From contig JAFKEN010000006.1 of the NCBI GenBank assembly GCA_017308515.1, forward strand, positions 540,479 to 604,478: a stretch of DNA of 64,000 nucleotides, given 5' to 3'. The position numbers were made by a program, and so were the translations under genes. This DNA is from Actinomycetales bacterium. Lineage in GTDB: Bacteria > Actinomycetota > Actinomycetes > Actinomycetales > Microbacteriaceae. Shown here piece after piece: positions 1 to 7,783 of the stretch. The first letter of the stretch is position 1, and the number at the start of each line of letters is the position of its first letter. The notes beneath the pieces were generated by a model. The model had not been told where the DNA came from. It saw only the letters and a program-made list of their open reading frames with translations, and ran no database searches.

Positions 1-267
1 GAGGTGCGTCGGGCGGCGGACGGCGAGCCCGAACAGCACGCTCGTGCCGACCGTGCACACCACGACGACCGCGGTGCTGAGCACGAGCGCGAGCACCGGG
101 GGGACGCCCGAGACGCCCGCGGCGCCGGCGGGGGTGATGACGCCCGCGAGGGTGAAGGCCCACGCGGCGACGTGGATGACGCCCAGCCAGACGAGCACCA
201 TCCGGTACATCGTGACCGCGCCCAGCACGCCGGTGATCCGGCCGCGGGCGGTATCCAGTGCCGTCAT
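1..267 (-). CDS. RnfD/NqrB-like membrane oxidoreductase, N-terminal part
   Basis: Only the first 89 codons are in the window and the gene runs off the left edge. The start is an ATG preceded by AGGAG at a good distance and lies 2 nt after the apbE stop, so the two are translationally coupled. The visible protein has a short basic leader (MTALDTARGRITGVLGAVT) followed by two hydrophobic helices at about residues 20-45 and 55-82. Membrane proteins of the RnfD/NqrB type often follow FMN-binding lipoprotein and ApbE genes in actinobacteria, where they are thought to pass electrons across the membrane to the flavinylated lipoprotein. The family call rests on this context and the N-terminal look, because no catalytic part is visible. 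Confidence 0.55.
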   Translation of the reverse strand, partial: MTALDTARGRITGVLGAVTMYRMVLVWLGVIHVAAWAFTLAGVITPAGAAGVSGVPPVLALVLSTAVVVVCTVGTSVLFGLAVRRPTHL

Positions 268-269
268 CG

Positions 270-1175
270 TCACTCCTTGTCGGGGCCGGGGCGCAGGAAC
301 AACTCTGCCGGGAAACCGGGCCCCACCTCCACCCGGCCGTCCGCGCGCATGCGCGCCCAGCGCGCCTCGCGCAGCGCGTCGGCGACCGCGCGCGGCAGCA
401 GCAGCAGCGCGGTGGCGAATCCGTCGGCGGTCATCGCGTCCTCGGCCACGACCCAGCTGGCGACGTAGCGGGTGACCGGGCGACCCGTGGTCGCGTCGAG
501 CACGTGGTGCAGGCCCGCGCCCCACGCGCGGCGGTTCGTCGCGCTCGCGGCGAAGCCCGCGCCGGCCGGGAGTTCGAGCACGCCGATCGCGCGGCCGGGA
601 TCCGCCGGGTGCTCGAGCGCGATGCGCAGGTCGCGCTCGCCGTGGTGGCGCACGTCGCCGCCTCCGTCGACCGTCGCCCCGCGCACCCCGCGGTCGGCCA
701 GGAGCTCGGCGACGAGGTCGACGAGCTGACCCTTGCCGGCGGCGCCGACGTCGAGCAGCACGGGCGCGGGGGTATCGAGCCGGGCGCCGTCCCAGGCGAG
801 CGCGTCCTCCCAGCGCGGCGCCGGCCCCGCCGGCCCGGCGGGGTGCAGCGAGTAGGCAGGGTCGTAGCCGAGGGTCTCGAGCGCGCGGCCGACGAGCGGG
901 CTGACCCGCCCGTCGCTCAGCTCGTAGAGGCGGCGGTAGAGCGCGAGCAGCGGCCCGGCCTCGGCCGGCAGGGCCCAGGAACCCGGCTCGCGCGCGATGC
1001 GGGAGACGAGAGAGTCGTCGCGGAAGCGCGACCAGGTGCGGTCGTAGCGCTCCACGAGGGCGGCCACCGCCGCGGCGACCTCCGGCGTCAGCGGCTCGGG
1101 GCTGTCGATCCGCCAGACGGTGCCGATCGCCTCGAAGCCGTGGGCGTGATCCGCCGGCGGGAGGAGCGGGCTCAG
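270..1175 (-). CDS. apbE: ApbE family FAD:protein FMN transferase
   Basis: This enzyme uses FAD to attach FMN covalently to a Thr/Ser of an acceptor protein, here probably the FMN-binding lipoprotein encoded just upstream. Family features are YDRTWSRFRDDS near the N-terminus, LLDVGAAGKGQLVDLVAE and VDGGGDV in the middle, and a late segment with ATTGRP and EDAMTADGFATALL. The first ATG/GTG in frame (GTG at 1067) would remove the conserved FEAIGTVWRI strand. The frame stays open to a CTG at 1175 that overlaps the previous stop as CTGA, with GAGG 7 nt upstream, so I place the start there (301 aa). The GTG start would give 265 aa. No signal peptide is visible. Confidence 0.82.
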   Translation of the reverse strand: MSPLLPPADHAHGFEAIGTVWRIDSPEPLTPEVAAAVAALVERYDRTWSRFRDDSLVSRIAREPGSWALPAEAGPLLALYRRLYELSDGRVSPLVGRALETLGYDPAYSLHPAGPAGPAPRWEDALAWDGARLDTPAPVLLDVGAAGKGQLVDLVAELLADRGVRGATVDGGGDVRHHGERDLRIALEHPADPGRAIGVLELPAGAGFAASATNRRAWGAGLHHVLDATTGRPVTRYVASWVVAEDAMTADGFATALLLLPRAVADALREARWARMRADGRVEVGPGFPAELFLRPGPDKE

Positions 1176-1600
1176 CTGGCCGCCTCGGCCTTGATCTTCT
1201 CGAGGGCCTGGTTGAACCCGCCGCTCGTGAGCGAGGAGCCGCCGACCTTGTGCACGTCGAGGGTGTCGATGTCCTTGCCGACGACCTCGGCCGCGATCCC
1301 GTCGACGAAGAAGCCCTGGTAGCGCTGCGAGTCGGGGTTGTCGCCGTGGCCGACGACGGTGACCGACTCGACGATGTCGTTCGCGAGGGTGAGGGTCACG
1401 TCGACCTGCTCGGGGCCGTGCGGCGAGACGTAGTCGCCGCTCGCGGTGTAGGTGCCGTCGGTGTAGGGCCCGCCGGTCGTGCCGCCGGAGGCGGTGGCCG
1501 GCGCGCAGCCGGCGAGCAGGCCGCCGAGGGCGGCGGTGCCGAGCAGCGCGGTCGCGGTGGCGGTGCGGGGGGTCGCGAGGCGGGCGCGAGGGGAGGTCAT
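1172..1600 (-). CDS. FMN-binding lipoprotein
   Basis: A 142-aa exported protein: residues 1-34 form a lipoprotein signal peptide ending in the lipobox LLAGC, so it is probably membrane-anchored outside the cell. The rest is one FMN_bind domain. Near the C-terminus the segment GGSSLTSGGF resembles the flavinylation motif of NqrC/RnfG-type domains, and the Thr of SSLT is the likely site of FMN attachment by ApbE. It is the first gene of the minus-strand set FMN-binding lipoprotein - apbE - membrane oxidoreductase and overlaps apbE by 4 nt. The ATG follows GGGGAGGTC. The role in membrane or extracellular electron transfer is inferred from the set. Confidence 0.85.
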   Translation of the reverse strand: MTSPRARLATPRTATATALLGTAALGGLLAGCAPATASGGTTGGPYTDGTYTASGDYVSPHGPEQVDVTLTLANDIVESVTVVGHGDNPDSQRYQGFFVDGIAAEVVGKDIDTLDVHKVGGSSLTSGGFNQALEKIKAEAAS

Positions 1601-1769
1601 GGCGGCGGCTCCGAGCGGCTCGGCGGGATCCCGTGCGGGCTGCTCGGGACTGTCAGGATGCCCGACCCGGGTGTCGGGATCGGCCCGCGCCGCTGGGAAC
1701 GTGCTGTGAGTGCGCCGGATCGATGCCGCGATCCGCCGCCGGCTCCGCTCCCGCGTGCCCTTGCATTCA

Positions 1770-1796
1770 GTTTGTTCGTACGCTTTACTAACAAAC
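1770..1796 (+). promoter_or_regulatory. Inverted-repeat operator of the ROK repressor
   Basis: GTTTGTTCGTA (1770-1780) and TACTAACAAAC (1786-1796) form an inverted repeat of 11-bp arms with one mismatch around a 5-bp spacer. It ends directly at the ATG of the ROK regulator. The GTTTGTTNGTA arm is of the kind bound by XylR/ROK-type repressors. It is AT-rich in very GC-rich surroundings, as expected for an operator overlapping a promoter. Autoregulation is inferred. No second full copy was noticed before the transporter genes. Confidence 0.7.
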
Positions 1797-2978
1797 ATGC
1801 CGACCGGGACGACGGAGACCGCGGGCTCGAGCGCCGCCGGCGCTGCGGGCCCCGTCGCCGCGAGCGCCGAGCGGCGCGCCCTGCTCAAGCAGCTGCCCGA
1901 GCACGCGCGCGAGCACAACCGCTCCCTCGTGCTGCAGACCCTCTACCGCGAGGCCGGCCTCAGCCGCGCCGACGTCGCGCGCGCCACCGGCCTCACCCGG
2001 GTGACGGTCAGCGACCTCGTCGCCGAGCTCATCGCCGAGGGCTACGTCATCGAGCTCGGCCCGCGCGACGAGGCACGGCCCGGCAAGCCCGCGACGGTGC
2101 TCGACATCCACCGCTCCGGCCACCGCATCGTCGGCCTCGACCTCAGCGACGCCGCCGCCTTCCGCGGCGCCGTGCTCGACCTCGACGGCGAGATCCTCGA
2201 GCGCGCCGAGGTGACCCTCGCCGGTGCGACCGGCGACGCCGCGACCGCCAAGGTGATCGAGCTCGCCGAGCGCCTGCTCGCGGGCTCCGCGCTCCCGGTG
2301 CTCGGCATCGGCGTCGGCTCGCCCGGTGTCGTCGACGACGCCGGGGTCGTGCTCACCGCCCCCAACCTCGGCTGGCAGCACGAGCCGCTCCAGCTGCTGC
2401 TCGCGCAGGCGACCGGCCACCCGGTGCTCGTCGCGAACGACGCGAACGTCGCGGCGCGCGCCGAGTACGGCTTCGGCGGCGCCGCGGGCGACCTCATGGT
2501 CGTGCGCGTCGGGCACGGTGTCGGCGCGGGCCTGCTGATCGACGGCGCGCCGGTGCGCGGCGCGCGCTTCGCGGCGGGCGAGATCGGGCACGTCGTGGTC
2601 GGCACCGACGGCGGCCTGCCGTGCGTGTGCGGCAAGGAGGGCTGCCTCGAGACCTGGCTCGCCGCGCCCCGCCTCGACGCGGCGCTCGCCGGGGCCGCCG
2701 GGCCCACCGCGCGCGACGCGGTGCTCGACGAGGCCGGCCGTCGGCTCGGCATCGCCCTCGCGCCCGTCATCGGCGCCCTGGATCTCGCGGAGGTCGTGCT
2801 CAGCGGCCCCGCCCTGCTCGACGGCCGGCTGCTCGAGGCGGCCGCCGCCACTCTCCGCGAACGCACCATGGCCGGATTCCACGGCGATGTGCGGGTGCGG
2901 ATGTCGTCCCTCGGCGAGGACGTGATCATGCGCGGCGCGGCCGCGATGGTCCTCTCCGGGCGGCTGGGGGTCAGCTGA
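1797..2978 (+). CDS. ROK family transcriptional regulator of the amino-sugar locus
   Basis: A 393-aa NagC/XylR-type repressor. A winged helix-turn-helix lies at about residues 40-100 (SRADVARATGLTRVTVSDLV is the recognition part), followed by a ROK sugar-binding domain. The zinc signature CVCGKEGC is present, as are VLVANDANVAARAEYGFGG and AGEIGH. The ATG at 1797 is chosen because an inverted repeat ends immediately before it and the in-frame sequence further upstream is not protein-like. It sits at the head of a sugar ABC importer, hexosaminidase, sugar kinase, nagB and nagA, so it probably senses an amino sugar or its phosphate. The ligand is not readable from sequence. Confidence 0.9.
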   Translation: MPTGTTETAGSSAAGAAGPVAASAERRALLKQLPEHAREHNRSLVLQTLYREAGLSRADVARATGLTRVTVSDLVAELIAEGYVIELGPRDEARPGKPATVLDIHRSGHRIVGLDLSDAAAFRGAVLDLDGEILERAEVTLAGATGDAATAKVIELAERLLAGSALPVLGIGVGSPGVVDDAGVVLTAPNLGWQHEPLQLLLAQATGHPVLVANDANVAARAEYGFGGAAGDLMVVRVGHGVGAGLLIDGAPVRGARFAAGEIGHVVVGTDGGLPCVCGKEGCLETWLAAPRLDAALAGAAGPTARDAVLDEAGRRLGIALAPVIGALDLAEVVLSGPALLDGRLLEAAAATLRERTMAGFHGDVRVRMSSLGEDVIMRGAAAMVLSGRLGVS

Positions 2979-3013
2979 TCCCTGCACCACGGGGTGCCCG
3001 CGTCCGCGGTCAC

Positions 3014-3029
3014 CATCGCCCTAGGAAAG
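3014..3029 (+). repeat. Leader repeat, copy 1 (CATCGCCCTAGGAAAG)
   Basis: This 16-nt sequence, ending in the ribosome-binding purines, lies just before the binding-protein start. An identical copy is at 4397-4412, before the first permease gene. A second shared block, CCACGGGGTGC, precedes each copy (2987-2997 and 4348-4358). The leaders of the two genes therefore look duplicated. Confidence 0.75.
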
Positions 3030-3037
3030 GAAACACA

Positions 3038-4294
3038 GTGAAGAGGAAGCTCGCTCTCGCGGCGCTCGGCGTCGCGTCCGCGGTCGCCCTCGCCGGATGC
3101 GCCTCCGGGGCTCCGGCCGAGGACTCGACCGGCGACATCCGCGTGTGGCTGGTCGGTGCCGACACGCCGCAGGACGCTCGCGACTACCTGAAGACGACCT
3201 TCGAGGAGGAGAACCCCGGGTCGACCCTCACGATCGAGGAGCAGCAGTGGACGGGTCTCGTCGACCTGCTCACGACGAGCCTGTCCGGCTCCGACAGCCC
3301 CGACGTCGTCGAGGTCGGCAACACCCAGGCCCCCGCCTTCACGAGCGCTGGCGCGTTCCTCGACCTCAGCGACGAGTACGACGCGCTCGGCGGCGACGAC
3401 CTGCTGCCCGGCTTCGTCGCGGCGGGCTCGTACGACGGCAAGTTCTACGCGGCGCCGTACTACTCGGGCTCGCGCGTGGTGTTCTACAACCAGGCGATGT
3501 ACGAGGCGGCGGGCGTGTCGGTGCCCACCACGCTCGACGAGTACGTGAGCAACGCCGAGAAGCTCAAGGCGGCGACCGGGGTCTCCGGCGTCTACTGGCC
3601 CGGCAAGGACTGGTACAACGCCCTGCCCTTCATCTGGGAGAACGGCGGCGAGGTCGCGGTGCAGAACTCCGACGGCAGCTGGGACGCGCAGCTCTCGAGC
3701 GACGCCTCGGTGGCCGGCCTCGAGCAGGTGCAGGCGGTCATGAACACCTCGACCGCGGCGAAGGACGGCGACGAGTCGAACGCGTGGGTGCCCTTCCGCG
3801 AGGAGCAGGCCGCGACCCTCTCGGCCCCGAGCTGGGCGTACTGGTCGATCGTCGCCGACGAGGACCAGAAGCCGACCGCGCTGACCGACAACCTCGGCTA
3901 CTTCGCGCTGCCCGGCAAGGACGGCGGCGCCGCGCAGGTGTTCGCCGGCGGCTCCAACATCGCGGTCTCCGCGAAGTCGGCGCACCCGGAGCTGGCCAAG
4001 AAGGCGCTCGCGATCATGCTGAGCGACGACTACCAGTCGATCCTCGCCGCGAACGGCCTCGTGCCGGCCAAGGTGAGCCTCGGTGACAAGACCGCGGGCG
4101 CGACGCCCGAGCTCGCCGCCGTGATCGCCGAGGCCGCCGCCAACGCGAAGCTCACCCCGGCCTCCCCGAAGTGGGCCGACGTCGAGGCCGCGCAGATCCT
4201 GCAGGACCTGTTCGTGCAGATCGCCAACGGCGGTGACGTGGCGAGCCTCGCCGCCGACGCCGACCAGAAGATCGAGGCCATCCTCAACGGCTGA
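3038..4294 (+). CDS. Sugar ABC transporter substrate-binding lipoprotein
   Basis: A 418-aa family 1 extracellular solute-binding protein. The signal peptide ends in the lipobox ALAGC (Cys at about residue 21). The mature part has the bilobal fold signatures of sugar binders, for example DVVEVGNTQAPAFTSAGAFL, NQAMYEAAGVSVPTTLDEY and the late FAGGSNIAVSAKSAHPELA. The GTG start follows GGAAAGGAAAC. It is the first of three importer genes. Its neighbours (GH3 hexosaminidase, ROK kinase, nagB, nagA) suggest GlcNAc or chito-/muro-oligosaccharides as ligand, which is inference. A strong hairpin follows the gene, probably allowing the binding protein to be made in excess over the permeases. Confidence 0.9.
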   Translation: MKRKLALAALGVASAVALAGCASGAPAEDSTGDIRVWLVGADTPQDARDYLKTTFEEENPGSTLTIEEQQWTGLVDLLTTSLSGSDSPDVVEVGNTQAPAFTSAGAFLDLSDEYDALGGDDLLPGFVAAGSYDGKFYAAPYYSGSRVVFYNQAMYEAAGVSVPTTLDEYVSNAEKLKAATGVSGVYWPGKDWYNALPFIWENGGEVAVQNSDGSWDAQLSSDASVAGLEQVQAVMNTSTAAKDGDESNAWVPFREEQAATLSAPSWAYWSIVADEDQKPTALTDNLGYFALPGKDGGAAQVFAGGSNIAVSAKSAHPELAKKALAIMLSDDYQSILAANGLVPAKVSLGDKTAGATPELAAVIAEAAANAKLTPASPKWADVEAAQILQDLFVQIANGGDVASLAADADQKIEAILNG

Positions 4295-4352
4295 CCGGAT
4301 CCGGTCGGCCGGCCCGCGGGTCGGTCGACCGCCCGGTGGCCCACCGGCCACG

Positions 4353-4386
4353 GGGTGCTCGGCGCGTGTCGGCGCGCCGAGCACCC
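4353..4386 (+). terminator. Intercistronic 14-bp hairpin after the binding-protein gene
   Basis: GGGTGCTCGGCGCG (4353-4366) pairs perfectly with CGCGCCGAGCACCC (4373-4386) around a 6-nt loop. No T-run follows, so it is more likely a processing or stability element, or a leaky attenuator, than a full terminator. Such hairpins between binding-protein and permease genes commonly set unequal expression. Confidence 0.7.
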
Positions 4387-4396
4387 ACCCGGTGCC

Positions 4397-4412
4397 CATC
4401 GCCCTAGGAAAG
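4397..4412 (+). repeat. Leader repeat, copy 2 (CATCGCCCTAGGAAAG)
   Basis: Identical to the copy at 3014-3029. Here it lies about 40 nt upstream of the permease start, whose own ribosome-binding site (GGAGGAG) is closer. The copy is therefore not needed for translation at this place, which suggests duplication of a leader or a shared regulatory sequence. Confidence 0.75.
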
Positions 4413-4452
4413 ACTCCGGGGCACGAACCGCATCCTACGGAGGAGCCCCGCC

Positions 4453-5397
4453 ATGAGCACTCTCGCGCCCGCGCGCGGCCTCCCGCCGCGTCGCGCCGCC
4501 GGGCCGCTGCGCCGGCTGCTGCGCGGCCCCTGGCTCCTGCTGATCCCGGCCGCCGTGGTCGTGCTGGCCCTCACCGGCTGGCCGCTCATCCAGCTCGTCA
4601 TCATGTCGACGCAGGAGTTCGGCCGCGCGCAGATCTTCGGCGCCCCGCCCGAGTTCGTCGGGCTCGGCAACTACCTCGACGTGCTCGGCGATCCCGCCTT
4701 CTGGGCCGTCCTCGGCCGCAGCGTCCTCTTCGCCGGCGCCAACGTGCTGGCCACCATGGGTCTCGGCATCGCGATCGCGGTGCTGCTCACGCGGCTCGCG
4801 CGCGTCATGCGCACCGTCGTCTCGATCGGCCTGCTGCTGGCCTGGGCGATGCCCCCGCTGTCGGCGACCGTCGTGTGGGGGTGGATGTTCGACACCCGCG
4901 CGGGCGTCGTCAACTACCTGCTCTCCCAGCTGCCCGGCGTCGACCTCATCGGCCACAGCTGGCTCTTCGAACCGCTCAGCTTCTTCTTCGTGGCGACCGT
5001 CATCATCACCTGGCAGTCGGTGCCCTTCGTCGCGATCACCGTCTACGCGGGCCTCACCCAGGTGCCCGGCGAGGTGCTCGAGGCCGCGCAGCTCGACGGA
5101 ACCAACGGCTGGCAGCGCTTCCGGCTCGTCACGGTGCCCTTCGTGCGCCCGGTGCTGCTCGTGCTGCTCATGCTGCAGATCATCTGGGACATCCGGGTCT
5201 TCACCCAGATCAAGGCGCTGCAGACGATCGGCGGCGTGCAGGAGCAGACCACCACGATCGGCGTCTACATCTACACCGTCTCCACCGCGGGCGGGAACCT
5301 CGGGGCGGGCGGCGCGATCGCCGTGATCCTCGTGCTGCTGATGATCGTTCCGGCCGTGCTCTACATCCGCTCGACGCTGAGGCAGGAGGAGTCGTGA
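4453..5397 (+). CDS. Sugar ABC transporter permease (MalF/UgpA type)
   Basis: A 314-aa inner-membrane permease with six predicted helices, the first at about residues 27-48. The EAA loop that docks the ATPase is present as EVLEAAQLDGTNGWQRFRLV. The start ATG follows GGAGGAG. It is translationally coupled to the second permease by a GTGA overlap. Together they form the channel of the importer whose binding protein is at 3038. No ATPase gene is in the locus. In actinobacteria such importers usually share a distant MsiK-type ATPase, which would explain the gap. Confidence 0.92.
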   Translation: MSTLAPARGLPPRRAAGPLRRLLRGPWLLLIPAAVVVLALTGWPLIQLVIMSTQEFGRAQIFGAPPEFVGLGNYLDVLGDPAFWAVLGRSVLFAGANVLATMGLGIAIAVLLTRLARVMRTVVSIGLLLAWAMPPLSATVVWGWMFDTRAGVVNYLLSQLPGVDLIGHSWLFEPLSFFFVATVIITWQSVPFVAITVYAGLTQVPGEVLEAAQLDGTNGWQRFRLVTVPFVRPVLLVLLMLQIIWDIRVFTQIKALQTIGGVQEQTTTIGVYIYTVSTAGGNLGAGGAIAVILVLLMIVPAVLYIRSTLRQEES

Positions 5398-6320
5398 GCG
5401 CCGCCGTGTCGAGTCGCACCGGAGCCGGCGGGGTGCCGGCCGCATCCCCGGGTGCCCCGTCGCGCCGTCGCCCGCGCCGCCGCGGTCTGGGCGGGCGGAT
5501 CGTGCTCAACGTCCTCGCCGTGATCGTGTTCGTGGCCTCGGTCTTCCCGGTCTACTGGATGGTCAACTCCGCCCTGCTCTCACCGGGCTCGGTGCGCGAC
5601 TCGACGCCGCACTTCTGGCCCGACACCTTCACGCTGGGCAACTTCATCGGGGTGATCACCGAGCCCTCGGGCTCGATCGAGTTCCTCCCGGCGTTGGGCA
5701 TGTCTCTGCTCGTGACGCTCTCGACGGTCGTGGCGGCGCTGCTGTTCGCGTTCCTCGCGGCGGTCGCGCTCGCCCGGTTCCGCTTCGTCGGCAAGCGCGG
5801 CATCGTCATCGCGGTGCTCGTCGTGCAGATGGTGCCGGTCGAGGCGCTCGTCGTCAGCGTGTACCGCGTGCTCGACGGCTGGCAGCTGCTCAACACCGCG
5901 CTCGGGCTGATCCTGGTCTACACCGCGACCGTGCTGCCGTTCACGATCTGGGTGCTGCGCGGCTTCGTCGCGGGCCTGCCGGCCGAGCTCGAGGAGGCGG
6001 CGATGGTCGACGGCTGCTCGCGCTTCGGGGCGTTCTGGCGGGTGACCTTCCCGCTGCTCGGGCCGGGGCTCGCCGCGACCGGCGTGTTCGCCTTCATCCA
6101 GGCCTGGAACGAGTTCCTCTACGCGCTCGTCATCATGACCCGCCCCGAGACCCGCACCCTCCCGGTGTGGCTGCGCGCCTTCGTGCAGGCCACCAAGGAG
6201 ACCGACTGGGCCGCCATCATGGCGGGCTCGACGCTCATGGCGATCCCCGTCATCGTGTTCTTCCTCATCGTGCAGGGCCGCATGGCCTCGGGCGTGGCCG
6301 CCGGGGCGGTGAAGGGATGA
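5394..6320 (+). CDS. Sugar ABC transporter permease (MalG/UgpE type)
   Basis: A 308-aa permease and partner of the preceding gene. A long basic, proline-rich cytoplasmic leader (residues 1-38) precedes the first helix (IVLNVLAVIVFVASVFPVYW). The EAA motif is ELEEAAMVDGCSRFGAFWRV. The GTG start overlaps the upstream stop by 4 nt, and its own stop overlaps the ATG of the hexosaminidase, so importer and glycosidase are co-translated. This supports a link between uptake and intracellular cleavage of oligosaccharides. Confidence 0.92.
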   Translation: MSAAVSSRTGAGGVPAASPGAPSRRRPRRRGLGGRIVLNVLAVIVFVASVFPVYWMVNSALLSPGSVRDSTPHFWPDTFTLGNFIGVITEPSGSIEFLPALGMSLLVTLSTVVAALLFAFLAAVALARFRFVGKRGIVIAVLVVQMVPVEALVVSVYRVLDGWQLLNTALGLILVYTATVLPFTIWVLRGFVAGLPAELEEAAMVDGCSRFGAFWRVTFPLLGPGLAATGVFAFIQAWNEFLYALVIMTRPETRTLPVWLRAFVQATKETDWAAIMAGSTLMAIPVIVFFLIVQGRMASGVAAGAVKG

Positions 6321-7783
6321 CCGACGCCGCCCCGCCCTCGACGCCCGCGCCTGATCGCACCCGGCTGCGCACGCTCGCCCTCGGCGTGCTGCTGCCCGGC
6401 TTCGCGGGCGCGGTGCCGCCCTCCTGGCTGCTCGACCGGCTGCGCGCCGGCCTCGCGGGCGCGTGCCTGTTCGGCGAGAACGTCACGCCGGCGCTGCCCG
6501 CCCTCGTCGCGGCGGTGCGCACCACCGCGCCCGACGCGCTGCTCGCGATCGACGAGGAGGGCGGCGACGTCACCCGCCTGGCCTGGGTCTCCGGGTCGGA
6601 CGAGCCGGGCAACGCGGTGCTCGGCCGGCTCGACGACCCGGAGAGCACGCGCGCGAGCGCGGCCCGCATCGCGGCCGCCCTGCGCGCCGCCGGCCTCGAC
6701 CTCGATCTCGCCCCCGTGGTCGACGTGAACTCGAACCCGCGCAACCCGGTCATCGGGGCGCGGAGCTTCGGGGACGACGCCGCCCTCGTCGCCCGGCACG
6801 CCACGGCCTGGATCGCCGGCGCCGACGGCGGCGGCGTCGCGACGAGCGCGAAGCACTTCCCCGGCCACGGCGACGTCGCGGTGGACTCCCACCTCGCGCT
6901 GCCGGTGCTCGAGGCCCCGCTCGAGGTGCTCCGCGAGCGCGAGCTCGCCCCGTTCGCGGCCGCGATCGCGGCCGGCGCGCGCACCGTGATGACCTCCCAC
7001 CTCGTGGTGCGCGCGGTCGACTCGGACCGCCCGGCGACGTTCTCGGCCCCCGTGCTCGAGGGTCTGCTGCGCGGCGAGCTGGGCTTCACGGGTGTCATCG
7101 TCTCCGACGCGCTCGACATGGCCGGCGCGAGCGGCGCGATCGGCATCCCCGAGGCCGCCGTGCGCGCGCTGCAGGGCGGCTGCGACCTGCTGTGCGTGGG
7201 CACGCGGAACACCGGCGAGCAGGTGGACGCGATCGCGGAGGCGATCGTCGCGGCCGTCGAGAACGGCCGCCTGCCCGCGGCGCGGCTCGCGCAGGCGCAC
7301 GAGCGCGTGGCGCGGCTGCGCGCCGAGCTCGCGGGGGAGCGGGCGCGGGGGGAGGGCCGCGCGCCCGCGGCCGCTGAGGCCACCGCCCTGCCGCCCGCGC
7401 GCATCGCTGAGGCCTTCGCCGAGCGAGGTCCCCTCGCGGTCGCCCCGGGCGCGCGTCTCGTGCAGCTCGAGACCACCGCGAACGCGGCCGTCGGCACCGT
7501 GCCGTGGGGCGTGGCGACCGTGCTGCCCGACGTGCTCCGGCTGCGGGAGGGCGAGCCGCTGCCCGCCGGGCCGCTCGTGCTCGTCGGGCGCGACCTGCAC
7601 CGGCATCCGTGGATCGTCGACGTCGTGGCCCGCGCGCGGGACTCGCGCCCGACGCTCGTCGTCGACATGGGCTGGCCCGACCTCGAGTCGGGCCCGGCGG
7701 ACCTCGCGACCTTCGGCGCCTCGCGCGCCGTCGCCGCCGCGCTGCTCGAGCGCCTCGGCCTGCCCGAGGGGGGCACGTCGTGA
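6317..7783 (+). CDS. Glycoside hydrolase family 3, NagZ-type beta-N-acetylhexosaminidase
   Basis: A 488-aa enzyme with no signal peptide, so it should act in the cytoplasm on imported oligosaccharides. The GH3 barrel shows IDEEGGDVTRL, SAKHFPGHGD followed by VDSH (the loop Asp-His pair typical of NagZ-like enzymes), and VIVSDALDM, whose first Asp is the expected nucleophile. Residues from about 370 on form an extra C-terminal region of uncertain role. It overlaps the permease (ATGA) and the kinase (GTGA), so all belong to one operon. The likely product is free GlcNAc, or MurNAc-derived sugar, for the following kinase. Exact specificity is unknown. Confidence 0.88.
   Translation: MTDAAPPSTPAPDRTRLRTLALGVLLPGFAGAVPPSWLLDRLRAGLAGACLFGENVTPALPALVAAVRTTAPDALLAIDEEGGDVTRLAWVSGSDEPGNAVLGRLDDPESTRASAARIAAALRAAGLDLDLAPVVDVNSNPRNPVIGARSFGDDAALVARHATAWIAGADGGGVATSAKHFPGHGDVAVDSHLALPVLEAPLEVLRERELAPFAAAIAAGARTVMTSHLVVRAVDSDRPATFSAPVLEGLLRGELGFTGVIVSDALDMAGASGAIGIPEAAVRALQGGCDLLCVGTRNTGEQVDAIAEAIVAAVENGRLPAARLAQAHERVARLRAELAGERARGEGRAPAAAEATALPPARIAEAFAERGPLAVAPGARLVQLETTANAAVGTVPWGVATVLPDVLRLREGEPLPAGPLVLVGRDLHRHPWIVDVVARARDSRPTLVVDMGWPDLESGPADLATFGASRAVAAALLERLGLPEGGTS

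Noticed and set aside
4353-4386. Hairpin as a full transcription terminator of the sugar importer
   Set aside because: No T-run follows, and the permease genes downstream need the same transcript. A stability or attenuation role is more likely.
2042-4399. Long minus-strand frames opposite the ROK regulator and binding-protein genes
   Set aside because: Composition is Arg/Gly/Val-biased with no motif. The plus-strand genes are certain, so these are codon-bias shadows.
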